The notes beneath the pieces were generated by a model. That model made no database searches. It worked only from the letters and a program-made list of their open reading frames with translations, and had not been told where the DNA came from. From JANMCE01 sp963791625 (GTDB lineage Bacteria; Actinomycetota; Acidimicrobiia; Acidimicrobiales; Ilumatobacteraceae): a DNA stretch of 64,000 nucleotides. The stretch lies in the NCBI GenBank assembly GCA_963791625.1, contig CAWBTA010000006.1:434001-498000 (forward strand). Direction: 5' to 3'. Both the position numbers and the translations under genes were made by a program. Of the stretch, positions 53,363 to 61,636 are shown piece after piece (position 1 is the stretch's first letter; every line of letters begins with the position of its first letter).

Positions 53363-55657
53363 ATGGCCACAGCCGGTTCGATTTTGGGGAATGCGGTTCT
53401 TCGTTTGGAGGACCCGACGCTGCTGACGGGCGAGGGCAAGTACGTCGATGACCTTGTCGAGCCTGGGATGTTGCACGTTTCGTTCGTGCGTTCCAGCGTG
53501 GCTCATGGCATGGTCACGTCGGTCGACATCAGCGGGGCCGAGAACATGCCCGGCGTGCGCGCCATCTTCCACGCAGGAAACGCCATGGGGCTCGGGTCGA
53601 TGAACGGCTTCCCCATGATGCCTGCGGTGCTTGATCGCCCCATTTTCGCGGCCGATCGAGTCCGCTTCGTCGGCGACATCATCGCTGCGGTCGTGGCCGA
53701 AACCAAGACCCAGGCTGCCGACGCGGCCGAAGCCGTCATCGTCGATATCGATGCGCTACCGGCGGTCGTTTCCGCGGTTGACGCAATGAAGCCCGACGCG
53801 CCATTGCTGTTCCCCGAGCATGGTTCCAACGTGTGCTTCGCCAGCAACCACGGCGAAGATGCCACCCCGCTTGAAGGCGCCGATGTGGTCGCCGAGGTCA
53901 GCATGGTGAGCCAGCGCCTCGCCGGTGTGCCGATGGAGAACAACGGCCTCCTCGCCGTGCCCCAGGCCGATGGCACATTGGTGTGCTGGATTTCCCACCA
54001 GGCACCCCACACCGCCCACGCTGCGCTGGCCCCGGTGCTCGGCCTGGAGCCGAGCCAATTGCGCCTTATCTGCCCGTGGGTCGGCGGCGGCTTCGGCCCG
54101 AAGGCCGCCACCTACGTGGAGTACGTCGTTGCCGCCAAGGCGGCCATGACCTTGGGTGTGCCGGTGAAGTGGGCCGAGACCCGTTCCGAAGACATGGTGT
54201 CGCTGGTGCACGGCCGTGACTATGTGATGACCGCCAAGCTTGGCGTGAAGAACAACGGTCGCATCGTCGGCCTGGACGCAACCGTCGTGGCCGCCGCCGG
54301 CGCCTACCCGGCGATTGGTGCGATCCTGCCGATGCTCACCCAGATGATGTCCGTCGGCGTGTACGACATTCCGTCGGTGAAGTTCCAGGCCTACACAGCG
54401 CTCACCAACAACACCACGGTTGGCGCCTACCGCGGCGCGGGCCGCCCCGAAGCCACGCAGCTCATCGAGCGTGTCCTCGACGTCGCCGCCGACATGACCG
54501 GGGTCGATCCGGCCGAGATCCGCCGCATCAACTTCCTGCCGAAATTCTCCGAGCCGATCACCACCATCACCGGTGGCAACTACGACTCTGGTGATTACGA
54601 GCTGCCGCTCGATGCCGCGCTCGCGGCCTCTGGCTACACCGAGCTTCGGGCTGAGCAAGCAGCCCGCCGAGCCGCTGGAGACGTGAAGCAGCTGGGCATC
54701 GGCGTGTCGGCCTATGTGGAAGTGACCGCTCCGGTCGGTCTGCACATTGAGTTTGGCGCCTGCGAAATCAACGACGACGGCACGGCCACGATCTTCGCCG
54801 GCACCAGCGTGCACGGCCAGGGCCACCATACGTCGTTCGCCATGTTGGCATCCGAAGTACTCGGCATCCCGATGTCCGACATCAAGTTCGTCAACTCCGA
54901 TACCGGCACGGTGCCGCGTGGTTCAGGAACGCTCGGTTCTCGCTCGCTGCAGACGGCCGGTAGCGCTATCCACGTTGCATCGAACGAAGTGATGTCGCGG
55001 GCGAAGCAGATTGCGGCCAACCTGCTTGAGGCGTCGGTTGATGACATCGTGAAGGGCGACGGCGGCTTGCAGGTCGCGGGCGTACCGTCGAAGTCGGTCT
55101 CATGGGTTGAACTGGCTGCCGCGTCGAAGGACGCCGCGAAGCTACCGGCCGGGCTGGAAGCAGCCACCTTGCGACACGAGTTGGACTTCGACGGACAGGG
55201 CTCCACCTTCCCGTTTGGCGCGCACGTATCGGTCGTTGAAGTGGACACCGAGACCGGCGGCGTCAGAATGCTCCGTCACATCGCGGTTGATGATTGCGGG
55301 CGCATCCTGAACCCGCTGTTGGTCACCGGCCAACAGCACGGCGGCATCGCGCAGGGTGCCGCGCAGGCCCTGTTCGAGTGGATCCAGTACGACGAAGCGG
55401 GGAACCCCAAGACGGGCAACCTCATGGATTACGCCATCCCGTCGGCTGCGGAACTGCCGTTCTACGAAACCAGCAACACCCAAACCGACAGCCCCCGCAA
55501 CCCGCTCGGCGCCAAAGGCATCGGTGAGTCCGGCACCATCGGCTCCACCCCGGCCATCCAAAACGCCGTCGTTGACGCCCTCTCCCACCTCGGCGTCCGC
55601 CACATCGACATGCCCTGCACCCCCGAACGAATCTGGTCCGCAATCAACAACATGTAG
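53363..55657 (+). CDS. Molybdenum hydroxylase large subunit (xanthine dehydrogenase family)
   Basis: This 764-aa protein has the aldehyde oxidase/xanthine dehydrogenase molybdopterin-binding fold. N-terminal LRLEDPTLLTGEGKYVDDL, the GGGFGPKAATYVEYV loop, AYRGAGRPEATQLIER (not the AYRCSFR of CO dehydrogenase), and catalytic Glu722 in KGIGESGTIGSTPAIQNAV are present. The partner 2Fe-2S small subunit and FAD medium subunit are missing on both sides, so it must use subunits from elsewhere or be orphaned. Proximity to the gentisate genes suggests hydroxylation of an aromatic or N-heterocyclic compound, but this is inference. RBS AAGGGGA precedes ATG. Confidence 0.9.
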   Translation: MATAGSILGNAVLRLEDPTLLTGEGKYVDDLVEPGMLHVSFVRSSVAHGMVTSVDISGAENMPGVRAIFHAGNAMGLGSMNGFPMMPAVLDRPIFAADRVRFVGDIIAAVVAETKTQAADAAEAVIVDIDALPAVVSAVDAMKPDAPLLFPEHGSNVCFASNHGEDATPLEGADVVAEVSMVSQRLAGVPMENNGLLAVPQADGTLVCWISHQAPHTAHAALAPVLGLEPSQLRLICPWVGGGFGPKAATYVEYVVAAKAAMTLGVPVKWAETRSEDMVSLVHGRDYVMTAKLGVKNNGRIVGLDATVVAAAGAYPAIGAILPMLTQMMSVGVYDIPSVKFQAYTALTNNTTVGAYRGAGRPEATQLIERVLDVAADMTGVDPAEIRRINFLPKFSEPITTITGGNYDSGDYELPLDAALAASGYTELRAEQAARRAAGDVKQLGIGVSAYVEVTAPVGLHIEFGACEINDDGTATIFAGTSVHGQGHHTSFAMLASEVLGIPMSDIKFVNSDTGTVPRGSGTLGSRSLQTAGSAIHVASNEVMSRAKQIAANLLEASVDDIVKGDGGLQVAGVPSKSVSWVELAAASKDAAKLPAGLEAATLRHELDFDGQGSTFPFGAHVSVVEVDTETGGVRMLRHIAVDDCGRILNPLLVTGQQHGGIAQGAAQALFEWIQYDEAGNPKTGNLMDYAIPSAAELPFYETSNTQTDSPRNPLGAKGIGESGTIGSTPAIQNAVVDALSHLGVRHIDMPCTPERIWSAINNM

Positions 55658-55695
55658 CTCGACACCACGGCATCGCCCGACTAACTGGAGGAATC

Positions 55696-56844
55696 ATGCG
55701 TTTCGGTATTTTCATGGCACCGTTCCATCCGCCCGCAGGGCAGGATCCGATCTCGGCTGTCCAGCGAGATCTTGAGCTTGTGCAGCTCCTTGATCGACTC
55801 GGCTACGAGGAAGCCTGGATAGGGGAGCACCATTCGGCGGGTACGGAGATCATCCCTGACCCCATGATCTTCATCGCCTACGCCGCACCCCAGACCCGGC
55901 ACATCAAGCTGGGTACTGGTGTGCTGTCGCTGCCCTATCACAACCCCCTTCTCGTCGCCGACCGGGCGCTCTTCCTGGACCAGCTGCTGCGCGGTCGGTT
56001 CATGCTCGGGCTCGGACCAGGCGCGCTGCCTGGCGACGCAGCCATGCTCGGTATCTCCATCGAGGATCAGCGAGGGGCCCTTGAACAAGACACCGACGTG
56101 TTGATGCATCTGCTGCGCAGCGATGACCCGATCTCCATCGAAACACCGCGCTACAAGCTGGTCAACGCCAAATCCCAGTACGGCCCGTACACCGATTTCG
56201 AAATCGCCGTGGCAGCCATTGCGTCGCCGACGGGGCCACGCATTGCAGGCAAGCACGGCGTTGGTCTGCTGTCCATCGGGGCTACCACCGAAGGCGGTTT
56301 CGATCTCCTTGCCCATCACTGGGATGTTATGGAACAACGTGCTACCCAATTCGGTACCGTCGCCGACCGCAACCAGTGGCGCCTGGTTGGGCCTATGCAC
56401 ATCGCAGAAACCCGTGAGCAGGCCATCGAGGACGTCCGCTACGGCCTCGACGACTGGTGCGAATACACCCAAAAGGTTCTCGCCGTGCCGCACTTCCGAG
56501 CGGCGGGTGAGACGTTCGAGGAGCGCGTTGCCTGGGTCAATGAGACCGGGCTCGGCGTCATCGGCACGCCTGACGATGCCATCCGTCAGATTGAACGCCT
56601 CGAGAAGCAGTCGAACGGAGGGTTTGGCGCTTACCTCATGGTCCATCACGAATGGGCGCGGCCCGCAGCCGTGAACCGCCACTACGAACTGTTCGCCCAG
56701 CATGTGAAGCCCTGTTTCCAGCGCATGGCCCGCCGCACCATCGCCGCCGAACAGCGAGCGATCGGCGAATGGCAAGAACTTGGTGACCGCGTCGAACACG
56801 CCGTCGCGGCGGCCAGCGAACGCCACCTCGCCGAATCGAAGTAG
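55696..56844 (+). CDS. LLM class flavin-dependent monooxygenase
   Basis: This 382-aa luciferase-like TIM-barrel enzyme is close in outline to limonene 1,2-monooxygenase: MRFGIFMAPFHPPAGQDPISAVQRDLELVQLLDRLGYEEAWIGEHHSAGTEIIPDPMIFIAYAAPQT, then LGTGVLSLPYHNPLLVADR and RFMLGLGPGALPGDAAMLGI. It would need reduced FMN from a separate reductase. RBS GGAGGAATC precedes ATG, 38 bp after the molybdenum hydroxylase stop, so the two may be cotranscribed. The substrate could be a terpene or a cyclic ketone. Confidence 0.88.
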   Translation: MRFGIFMAPFHPPAGQDPISAVQRDLELVQLLDRLGYEEAWIGEHHSAGTEIIPDPMIFIAYAAPQTRHIKLGTGVLSLPYHNPLLVADRALFLDQLLRGRFMLGLGPGALPGDAAMLGISIEDQRGALEQDTDVLMHLLRSDDPISIETPRYKLVNAKSQYGPYTDFEIAVAAIASPTGPRIAGKHGVGLLSIGATTEGGFDLLAHHWDVMEQRATQFGTVADRNQWRLVGPMHIAETREQAIEDVRYGLDDWCEYTQKVLAVPHFRAAGETFEERVAWVNETGLGVIGTPDDAIRQIERLEKQSNGGFGAYLMVHHEWARPAAVNRHYELFAQHVKPCFQRMARRTIAAEQRAIGEWQELGDRVEHAVAAASERHLAESK

Positions 56845-56850
56845 GTAGTT

Positions 56851-56883
56851 GGCTCCAAGGGCTGCGCCGCAACCCTTGGAGCC
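56851..56883. terminator. Bidirectional hairpin between LLM and GMC genes
   Basis: GGCTCCAAGGG (56851-56861) and CCCTTGGAGCC (56873-56883) form a perfect 11-bp stem with an 11-nt loop, between convergent genes, 6 bp after one stop and 2 bp before the other. Confidence 0.75.
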
Positions 56884-56885
56884 GA

Positions 56886-57350
56886 TCAGCCCGTGTGCTC
56901 CGGAATGGCCCGGTTGTTCACACCCGATGAGGGGATGGAGACGTCGTTCCAGTCTCGTTCGGTTCCTAGGTTGAGGAACCACTGACGCGGATCTTGGACG
57001 GTCGGTGCGGTGTCCCAGTCACCTGCCTCGATGAGCAGAATGGAAGCGTTCGGTTCGCGTTTCGCCAGCGTGCCGACGAGCGCGCAGCCAGCGCTGCCAG
57101 CCCCGACCACGACGTAGTCGTAGGCGGCCTTGAGGTTCTGGCGGTTCTTTTCTTGGACGTGCTGCATGTCGTCCAGATCGTCCGCCAACGCCGGTAGGGC
57201 GTCGGCGGCAATCAAGCCAGTTGCAATTGCGCCGGCGATGAATGCTCGCCGGCTGATGCGACCTGCGATACGAGCCCGCTCAAGGCGGTCGAGTTGTCGG
57301 TCCTGATCCCTTGTGTCTTTGCCCTCCAACCACCGAACACTGTCCCGCAC
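56886..57350 (-). pseudogene. Truncated GMC oxidoreductase, N-terminal part only
   Basis: This 154-aa frame begins with a Tat signal (ISRRAFIAGAIATGLIAADALPALA) and enters the GMC FAD domain: YDYVVVGAGSAGCALVGTLAKREPNASILLIEAGDWD, then SSGVNNRAIPEHTG and a stop. Full GMC enzymes run to about 550 residues and continue here with the RVVGGGSSIN segment. The remaining 400 codons are absent, and a terminator hairpin follows within 3 bp. It is a 3' deletion remnant; a functional short protein is unlikely because the substrate domain and catalytic histidine are gone. Confidence 0.8.
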
Positions 57351-57466
57351 CAGAAGTTTCTGTACAGCGGAAAGTCTGGTAGCGGATCGTTTGAGTCAGT
57401 TACCGGACCGGTCTGCGGCACGGCGCGGTGCGACTACGGTCGCGCCGAAGAGAGACAGGGGGTCAC

Positions 57467-58456
57467 GTGAAAACGACGCGTTGGGCAATGGTGGGAACTG
57501 GGTTGATGTTGGAGCTCATCGGGCGCGATCTCGGATTGACGGAGAACGTCGATCCGCAGGTCATCGTGTCTCGCACCCAGGATCGGGCCGATGAGGCCGC
57601 ACGCCAGCATGGGTTCGCATCGGGTTCGGCGGATCTGGCCGCGGTTCTTGATCGCGACGACATCGACGTCGTGTACATCGCGACGCCGCATGCGTTGCAC
57701 TTCGAGCAGGCCACGGCCGCGTTGAACGCAGGCAAACATGTGCTCGTCGAGAAAGCGATGACACCCAGCGCAGCGCACACCCGGGAGCTTTGCGAACTGG
57801 CGCGGTCTCGTGGCCTGTTCCTGATGGAGGCGATGTGGACGGCATTCAACCCGGCCATCGTTGAACTGCGTCGTCGGGTGGCAGAAGGCCAGATCGGCGA
57901 CGTGCAGATGGTGGAGGCGAACTTCTGCATGTCGATGCCGTATGACTCGGACCATCGTCTGTGGGCCAAGGACCTCGCAGGAGGCTCCACCCTCGATCAA
58001 GGGGTTTACACCCTTTCGTTCGCCCATATGTTGCTCGGTGCGCCCAGCTCGATTGCCGCGACAGGCACGGTGTTACATGGCGTCGACGCTGATGTCGTCG
58101 CGTGTCTCGGGTACACGTCGGGCCAGCAGGCCGTGTGCGCGAACGGCCTTCTCGGCTGGTCGCCACTCAGTGCCTTCGTGGCGGGTTCGTTGGGCTGCAT
58201 CGAGATTCCCGGCGCGTTCTGGAATGCTGATCGCTTCCTGCATCGCCGTTCCACCGGCCAGGGGCTGAACGTCACGATCGACGAGTTCACCTACGAGCGT
58301 GAAGGTATGGGCTACGTACCGATGTTGCGAGCGGTGAGTTCCGCGATTCTTGATGGTCGCACCCAGCTTGCCCAGCGCTCCCACGCCGAGTCGATTGCCG
58401 TCGCCGAAATCATGGACGAAGTGCTCCGCCTCGTCCATGCAGCCCCCGCTGAGTAA
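57467..58456 (+). CDS. Gfo/Idh/MocA family oxidoreductase
   Basis: This 329-aa NAD(P)-dependent dehydrogenase has the Rossmann start RWAMVGTGLMLELIGRDL, IDVVYIATPHALHFEQATAALNAGKHVLVEKAMTPSAAHTRELC with the catalytic EK pair, and a GGSTLDQGVYTLSFAHMLLG segment characteristic of the trans-1,2-dihydrobenzene diol dehydrogenase-like subgroup. It could act on a sugar, inositol or a dihydrodiol; the aromatic neighbourhood keeps the last option open. GTG 57467 is preceded by CAGGGGG. The 116-bp upstream gap holds no clear motif. Confidence 0.88.
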   Translation: MKTTRWAMVGTGLMLELIGRDLGLTENVDPQVIVSRTQDRADEAARQHGFASGSADLAAVLDRDDIDVVYIATPHALHFEQATAALNAGKHVLVEKAMTPSAAHTRELCELARSRGLFLMEAMWTAFNPAIVELRRRVAEGQIGDVQMVEANFCMSMPYDSDHRLWAKDLAGGSTLDQGVYTLSFAHMLLGAPSSIAATGTVLHGVDADVVACLGYTSGQQAVCANGLLGWSPLSAFVAGSLGCIEIPGAFWNADRFLHRRSTGQGLNVTIDEFTYEREGMGYVPMLRAVSSAILDGRTQLAQRSHAESIAVAEIMDEVLRLVHAAPAE

Positions 58457-58498
58457 GGGTGTCGAGCGCCGTCTCGTAGAACTCCTGGCTCTCTCCTG

Positions 58499-59380
58499 TC
58501 AGCCGCCCGTCCAACCGGCCTGCGGGCGGGCGAAGGTGACGTGCACCTGGCCGGTACCGGCGGAGTTCTCGTAGTCGGAACGCTGGACTCCGGGTGCTTG
58601 GCAATCGACTCCACCCAGCGCTCCGAGCATCATCAGATAGTGGGCGAAGCGCCCTTCCGGCTTGAAGCGGCGGTAGGTCTCGTAGAACTCGACCACGGAA
58701 CGATGATCCCCTTCGGCCCACCACCGAAGGATCTGCTCATCGGCAGCACGGGCCGCGACAGTGCGGACGTGAACAGGGTCGGAAGCCTCGTGCTGACGAA
58801 GCTCCTGCAACGACCAAAATGTGTGCGACATCCCACCTGAGGCCAGCAGCACCACTCGTCGATTGAGCGAGGTAATTGCATCTGCAAGCAGTTGGCCGAC
58901 GAGCAGAAAGTCGGCCGGTTCTCCTGTCTGGCACACGCCCATGGACATCCATCGTTCGTCGCGTTGCAGGAACTGCAACAGATTGACGGTGGGGTAGTGG
59001 ATCGGCAAGTACGGATCGTCCGAGGGGTGAATCCACATGTCGTCGCGCTGCTCAGCCAACGCGGCGAGGACTCGGGCAAGTTCGGGGTCGCCCGGAAAAT
59101 CGTAAGGCATCTGGCTCATGCCACGGGGAAGCTCCTCGGAGGTGTACTTCCCGTGCCGTCGTTGGTGGGCGGCCACCACGAACTCGACGGTGGTGAACCA
59201 GTGCGTGTCGAACACGACAAAGGTGTCAGCCTCAAGCGGGTCGAGAAAGTCGGTGCGGATCTGATGAAGTGAGGGCACGAGTGAGATCTCGCTGCCTTCG
59301 TTCAGCTCGCGACGAATGTGCTCGGGCAAAACTATGGTGGGCACATGAGCAACGAAGGCGGCCCCGACAATCTCGCCCAT
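58499..59380 (-). CDS. LigB-type class III extradiol dioxygenase
   Basis: This protein of about 293 aa starts GEIVGAAFVAHVPTIVLPE, with the iron-binding His in AHVP, and continues VVFDTHWFTTVEFVV (second His), YDFPGDPELAR, GVCQTGEPADFLLVGQLLADAI and LLASGGMSHTFW with the catalytic His. This fits the 3,4-dihydroxyphenylacetate 2,3-dioxygenase (HpcB/HpaD) group. It gives a second ring-cleavage route in the window; no meta-pathway genes follow. GGAGACGGAGGA lies just upstream of ATG 59380/59383. A longer frame to 59464 crosses the divergent promoter and is not believed. Confidence 0.85.
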   Translation of the reverse strand: MGEIVGAAFVAHVPTIVLPEHIRRELNEGSEISLVPSLHQIRTDFLDPLEADTFVVFDTHWFTTVEFVVAAHQRRHGKYTSEELPRGMSQMPYDFPGDPELARVLAALAEQRDDMWIHPSDDPYLPIHYPTVNLLQFLQRDERWMSMGVCQTGEPADFLLVGQLLADAITSLNRRVVLLASGGMSHTFWSLQELRQHEASDPVHVRTVAARAADEQILRWWAEGDHRSVVEFYETYRRFKPEGRFAHYLMMLGALGGVDCQAPGVQRSDYENSAGTGQVHVTFARPQAGWTGG

Positions 59381-59410
59381 CATTCCTCCGTCTCCGACCT
59401 GAGTCGACCA

Positions 59411-59430
59411 ATCGTTTGCTCCCAAACGAT
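59411..59430. promoter_or_regulatory. Perfect palindromic operator ATCGTTTG-CTCC-CAAACGAT
   Basis: The 8-bp arms (59411-59418 and 59423-59430) surround 4 bp, abutting the TACACT -10 box of the plus-strand PuuD-like gene and 31 bp upstream of the divergent dioxygenase start. Size and placement fit a repressor dimer site controlling both genes. Confidence 0.55.
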
Positions 59431-59442
59431 ACACTGCGCGCT
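59430..59442 (+). promoter_or_regulatory. Leaderless -10 box for the second PuuD-like gene
   Basis: TACACT (59430-59435) lies 7 nt before GTG 59443. Its first base is the last base of the palindrome, so a bound repressor would block it. Confidence 0.5.
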
Positions 59443-60183
59443 GTGACATCAGGTCCACGTCCACTCATTGGTATCTCCGGCCGTCGTTGGCCCATCAGTC
59501 GCCTCGCGGCGTACATACCGAGCGCCCTGCATGACGCTGAATTCGATATGCATTTCACCGAGTACCCCGCGGGCATCGCGGCCGCAGGCGGGCTTCCGGT
59601 TGAACTCACTCGCGACGCCGACGTCTCGGACATGATGTCTCGTCTCGACGGGCTTGTCGTCAGCGGTGGCGCGGATGTCGACCCGTCCAGGTATGGCGCG
59701 GCGCACGAGGACGGCTTGGGTGTGACCGAGCCCGATCGTGACGATTGGGAGTTGGCCCTTCTCCGCGCCGCCATCGACCAGAAGGTGCCCGTGCTCGGAA
59801 TCTGTCGAGGGGCACAGCTGCTGAACGTGCTGATGGGGGGCACGCTGGTGCAGCATGTCGACCGCCACGAGGGCGCAGGGCACCCGCGCTTCGAGGAGGA
59901 CCGATCGGTTGCGGCGCACCACATGGTGGCCGCGCCTGGCTCGCTGACTGCCACCCTGTACGGCACCGGCTCCGGGGTGAATAGCTTGCATCACCAGACC
60001 ATCGGTCGTCTCGGCGACGGACTCGTGGCCACCGGGCATGCCGACGATGGTGTGGTCGAAGCCATGGAGATGCCCGGCTGCGCGGTGTACGCAGTGCAGT
60101 GGCATCCGGAGATGATGCAGCAGCCCGATCCGGCACTCGTCTGGCTGGTTACGTCAGCGGCTCTGTTCGCGGCCTCCCGCTAG
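59443..60183 (+). CDS. Second PuuD-like class I glutamine amidotransferase
   Basis: This 246-aa enzyme has Cys121 (GICRGAQLLN), His221 and Glu223 (QWHPEMM), and the GGADVDPSRYG loop of gamma-glutamyl-GABA hydrolases. It is a distant paralogue of the gene at 14072-14758 and begins PLIGISGRRWPISRLAAYIPSALHDAEFDMHF. It probably hydrolyses a gamma-glutamyl amine, in line with the glutamine synthetase-like ligase and aminotransferase at 62-64 kb. The GTG start is set by the promoter geometry. Its TAG stop forms part of the next gene's -10 box. Confidence 0.88.
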   Translation: MTSGPRPLIGISGRRWPISRLAAYIPSALHDAEFDMHFTEYPAGIAAAGGLPVELTRDADVSDMMSRLDGLVVSGGADVDPSRYGAAHEDGLGVTEPDRDDWELALLRAAIDQKVPVLGICRGAQLLNVLMGGTLVQHVDRHEGAGHPRFEEDRSVAAHHMVAAPGSLTATLYGTGSGVNSLHHQTIGRLGDGLVATGHADDGVVEAMEMPGCAVYAVQWHPEMMQQPDPALVWLVTSAALFAASR

Positions 60184-60192
60184 CCTCCTTCG
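60181..60192 (+). promoter_or_regulatory. -10 box built on the PuuD-like stop codon
   Basis: TAGCCT (60181-60186) uses the upstream TAG stop and lies 6 nt before GTG 60193. Confidence 0.45.
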
Positions 60193-60906
60193 GTGACTGC
60201 TGAGACGAACGACGCCGGGCAACCCATCGGCGTTGCGCTGCCCCACTGGACGCCACGGCCAAGGCCGGAACGGCTTGCGCTCCCCGGCGAGTACTGCCGG
60301 CTGGAACCACTGAATGTCGAGCACCATGCCGACGACCTGTTCGAGGCCTACATGGATGCGCCGAACGGAAACGACTGGACGTATCTGCCGACGGATCGCT
60401 TTACCGATCGAGAGGCGTACCGATCCTTCGCCGCGGCCAACGCTGCCACGGATGATCCGATGCATTTCGCCATTCTCAGCACGGCGACAGGCAAGGCGGT
60501 CGGCACGGCATCACTGTTGCGCATCGACCCGGCCAACGGCTCGATTGAGGTTGGTTGGATTGCCTACTCGCCGCGAATTCAGCGCACGCCGATGGGTACG
60601 GAGGCCATGTTCCTGCTCATGCGTTACTGCATGGATGACCTGGGCTATCGCCGCTACGAGTGGAAGTGCAACGCGCTCAACGAGCCGTCCCGGCGGGCTG
60701 CGCTGCGATATGGCTTCCAGTTCGAGGGGATCTTCCGTCAGGCCGCCGTCGTGAAACAAAGGAACCGGGACACAGCGTGGTACGCCTTCATCGATAGCGA
60801 ATGGCCCGTGATCAGAGCTGCCTTCGAACAATGGCTTGCCACCACGAACTTTGACGCCAACGGGATGCAACGAAGGTCGCTCAGCTCGTTTCGCGGTAGG
60901 GAGTAG
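60193..60906 (+). CDS. GNAT family acetyltransferase (RimJ/RimL-like)
   Basis: This 237-aa protein has the GNAT fold of the protein N-acetyltransferase type: PGEYCRLEPLNVEHHADDLFEAY, GTASLLRIDPANGSIEVGWIAYSPRIQRTPMGTEAMFLLMRY, and RRYEWKCNALNEPSRRAALRYGFQFEGIFRQAAVVKQRNRDTAWYAFIDSEW. Proteins of this size and pattern are widespread and poorly characterised; the substrate may be a small molecule or a protein N-terminus. It starts 10 bp after the PuuD-like stop with its own -10 box. An inverted repeat follows its stop. Confidence 0.87.
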   Translation: MTAETNDAGQPIGVALPHWTPRPRPERLALPGEYCRLEPLNVEHHADDLFEAYMDAPNGNDWTYLPTDRFTDREAYRSFAAANAATDDPMHFAILSTATGKAVGTASLLRIDPANGSIEVGWIAYSPRIQRTPMGTEAMFLLMRYCMDDLGYRRYEWKCNALNEPSRRAALRYGFQFEGIFRQAAVVKQRNRDTAWYAFIDSEWPVIRAAFEQWLATTNFDANGMQRRSLSSFRGRE

Positions 60907-60915
60907 GAGATGACC

Positions 60916-60956
60916 TTGCGACAAAACCGATTGCGTGGCGACCGGTTCTGTCGCAA
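60916..60956 (+). terminator. Imperfect 14-bp inverted repeat after the GNAT gene
   Basis: TTGCGACAAAACCG (60916-60929) and CGGTTCTGTCGCAA (60943-60956) pair at 13 of 14 positions around 13 nt. It starts 10 bp after the GNAT stop. It may be a terminator or an operator for the next gene. Confidence 0.5.
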
Positions 60957-60984
60957 AGTCAGGGCGAAGTGGGAAGCTTGAGTC

Positions 60985-61299
60985 ATGACCGCGACCAAAG
61001 GGCCACCCATGAAGGACTACATGCTGCTCATGCATGACGACGCAACCAAGCCGGAAGGCGATTGGGCGCCCTACTTCACGAGACTCGAGGCGAGCGGTCA
61101 TTTCGAGGGTGGCAGCAGTATCGACGATCGGGGCATCTGCATGGTGAAGTCGGGAACGCCGAAAGCCATCACCGGACACCTGATTGGCTACCTCGTCATC
61201 CAGGCCCCAAACATCACCGAAGCCAAGAAGCTCGTCATCGGCAACCCCGTCTACGAAGCCGGCGGCACCGTCGAAATCCGCGAACTCCCCCAGGATTAG
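60985..61299 (+). CDS. YCII-related (DGPF-like) domain protein
   Basis: This 104-aa protein starts MKDYMLLMHDDA after a short lead and shows the YCII ferredoxin-like pattern: APYFTRLEASGHFEGGSSIDDRGICMVKSG, then GYLVIQAPNITEAKKLVIGNPVYEAGGTVEIRELPQD. Such proteins are often near ECF sigma genes but none is here. Function unknown. Two starts are possible (60985 and 61009). It overlaps the predicted minus-strand gene at 61235. Confidence 0.75.
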   Translation: MTATKGPPMKDYMLLMHDDATKPEGDWAPYFTRLEASGHFEGGSSIDDRGICMVKSGTPKAITGHLIGYLVIQAPNITEAKKLVIGNPVYEAGGTVEIRELPQD

Positions 61300-61555
61300 C
61301 CGCCTGGGACGAGACAGTTTGAGGTTGCGTAAGTTTACGATCGAAGGGCTGGCTATCCATTGTTGTAGTCGCCGAGTTGGTGTCGTTGCGCCACTGCCAC
61401 GGCCGGCCTGGGCAGTCGCCGTCGGGCGCTCCCGGTCGGTCGAGCAACCACTCTCGGGCACCCGCCGAGACCTGTTCCTCCGACGCTTCGGGATGGGTGC
61501 GAAGGTGTTTCGCGCCAGCCATTTCCATGCCGAAATCTACTAGCTCGAGGGACAT
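61235..61555 (-). CDS. Possible small protein with LLDRPGAPDGD motif
   Basis: The frame reads MSLELVDFGMEMAGAKHLRTHPEASEEQVSAGAREWLLDRPGAPDGDCPGRP, which has the look of a recurring actinobacterial small protein (RREHP...W..RPGAEHGD...). The part after about residue 55 (WQWRNDTNSATTT onward) is not convincing and runs into the YCII gene on the other strand, so the true end may be earlier through a lost stop. The region 61300-61636 otherwise contains nothing I can identify. Confidence 0.45.
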   Translation of the reverse strand: MSLELVDFGMEMAGAKHLRTHPEASEEQVSAGAREWLLDRPGAPDGDCPGRPWQWRNDTNSATTTMDSQPFDRKLTQPQTVSSQAANPGGVRGFRRCRRLRRRGCR

Positions 61556-61636
61556 CTCGACACCAGTCTTGTTCCCGTGCATCACATCAACCTTCTATCG
61601 CGAAGGTCTGACACGTTAGGTCTGGCATACACCAAC

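Noticed and set aside
53756..54829. 357-codon minus-strand frame opposite the molybdenum hydroxylase gene
   Set aside because: Low-complexity His/Gly/Asp-rich antisense of a certain gene.
55681..56982. 433-codon minus-strand frame opposite the LLM monooxygenase
   Set aside because: Antisense of a clear family member, crosses a terminator hairpin and the truncated GMC gene, and has no recognisable motif.
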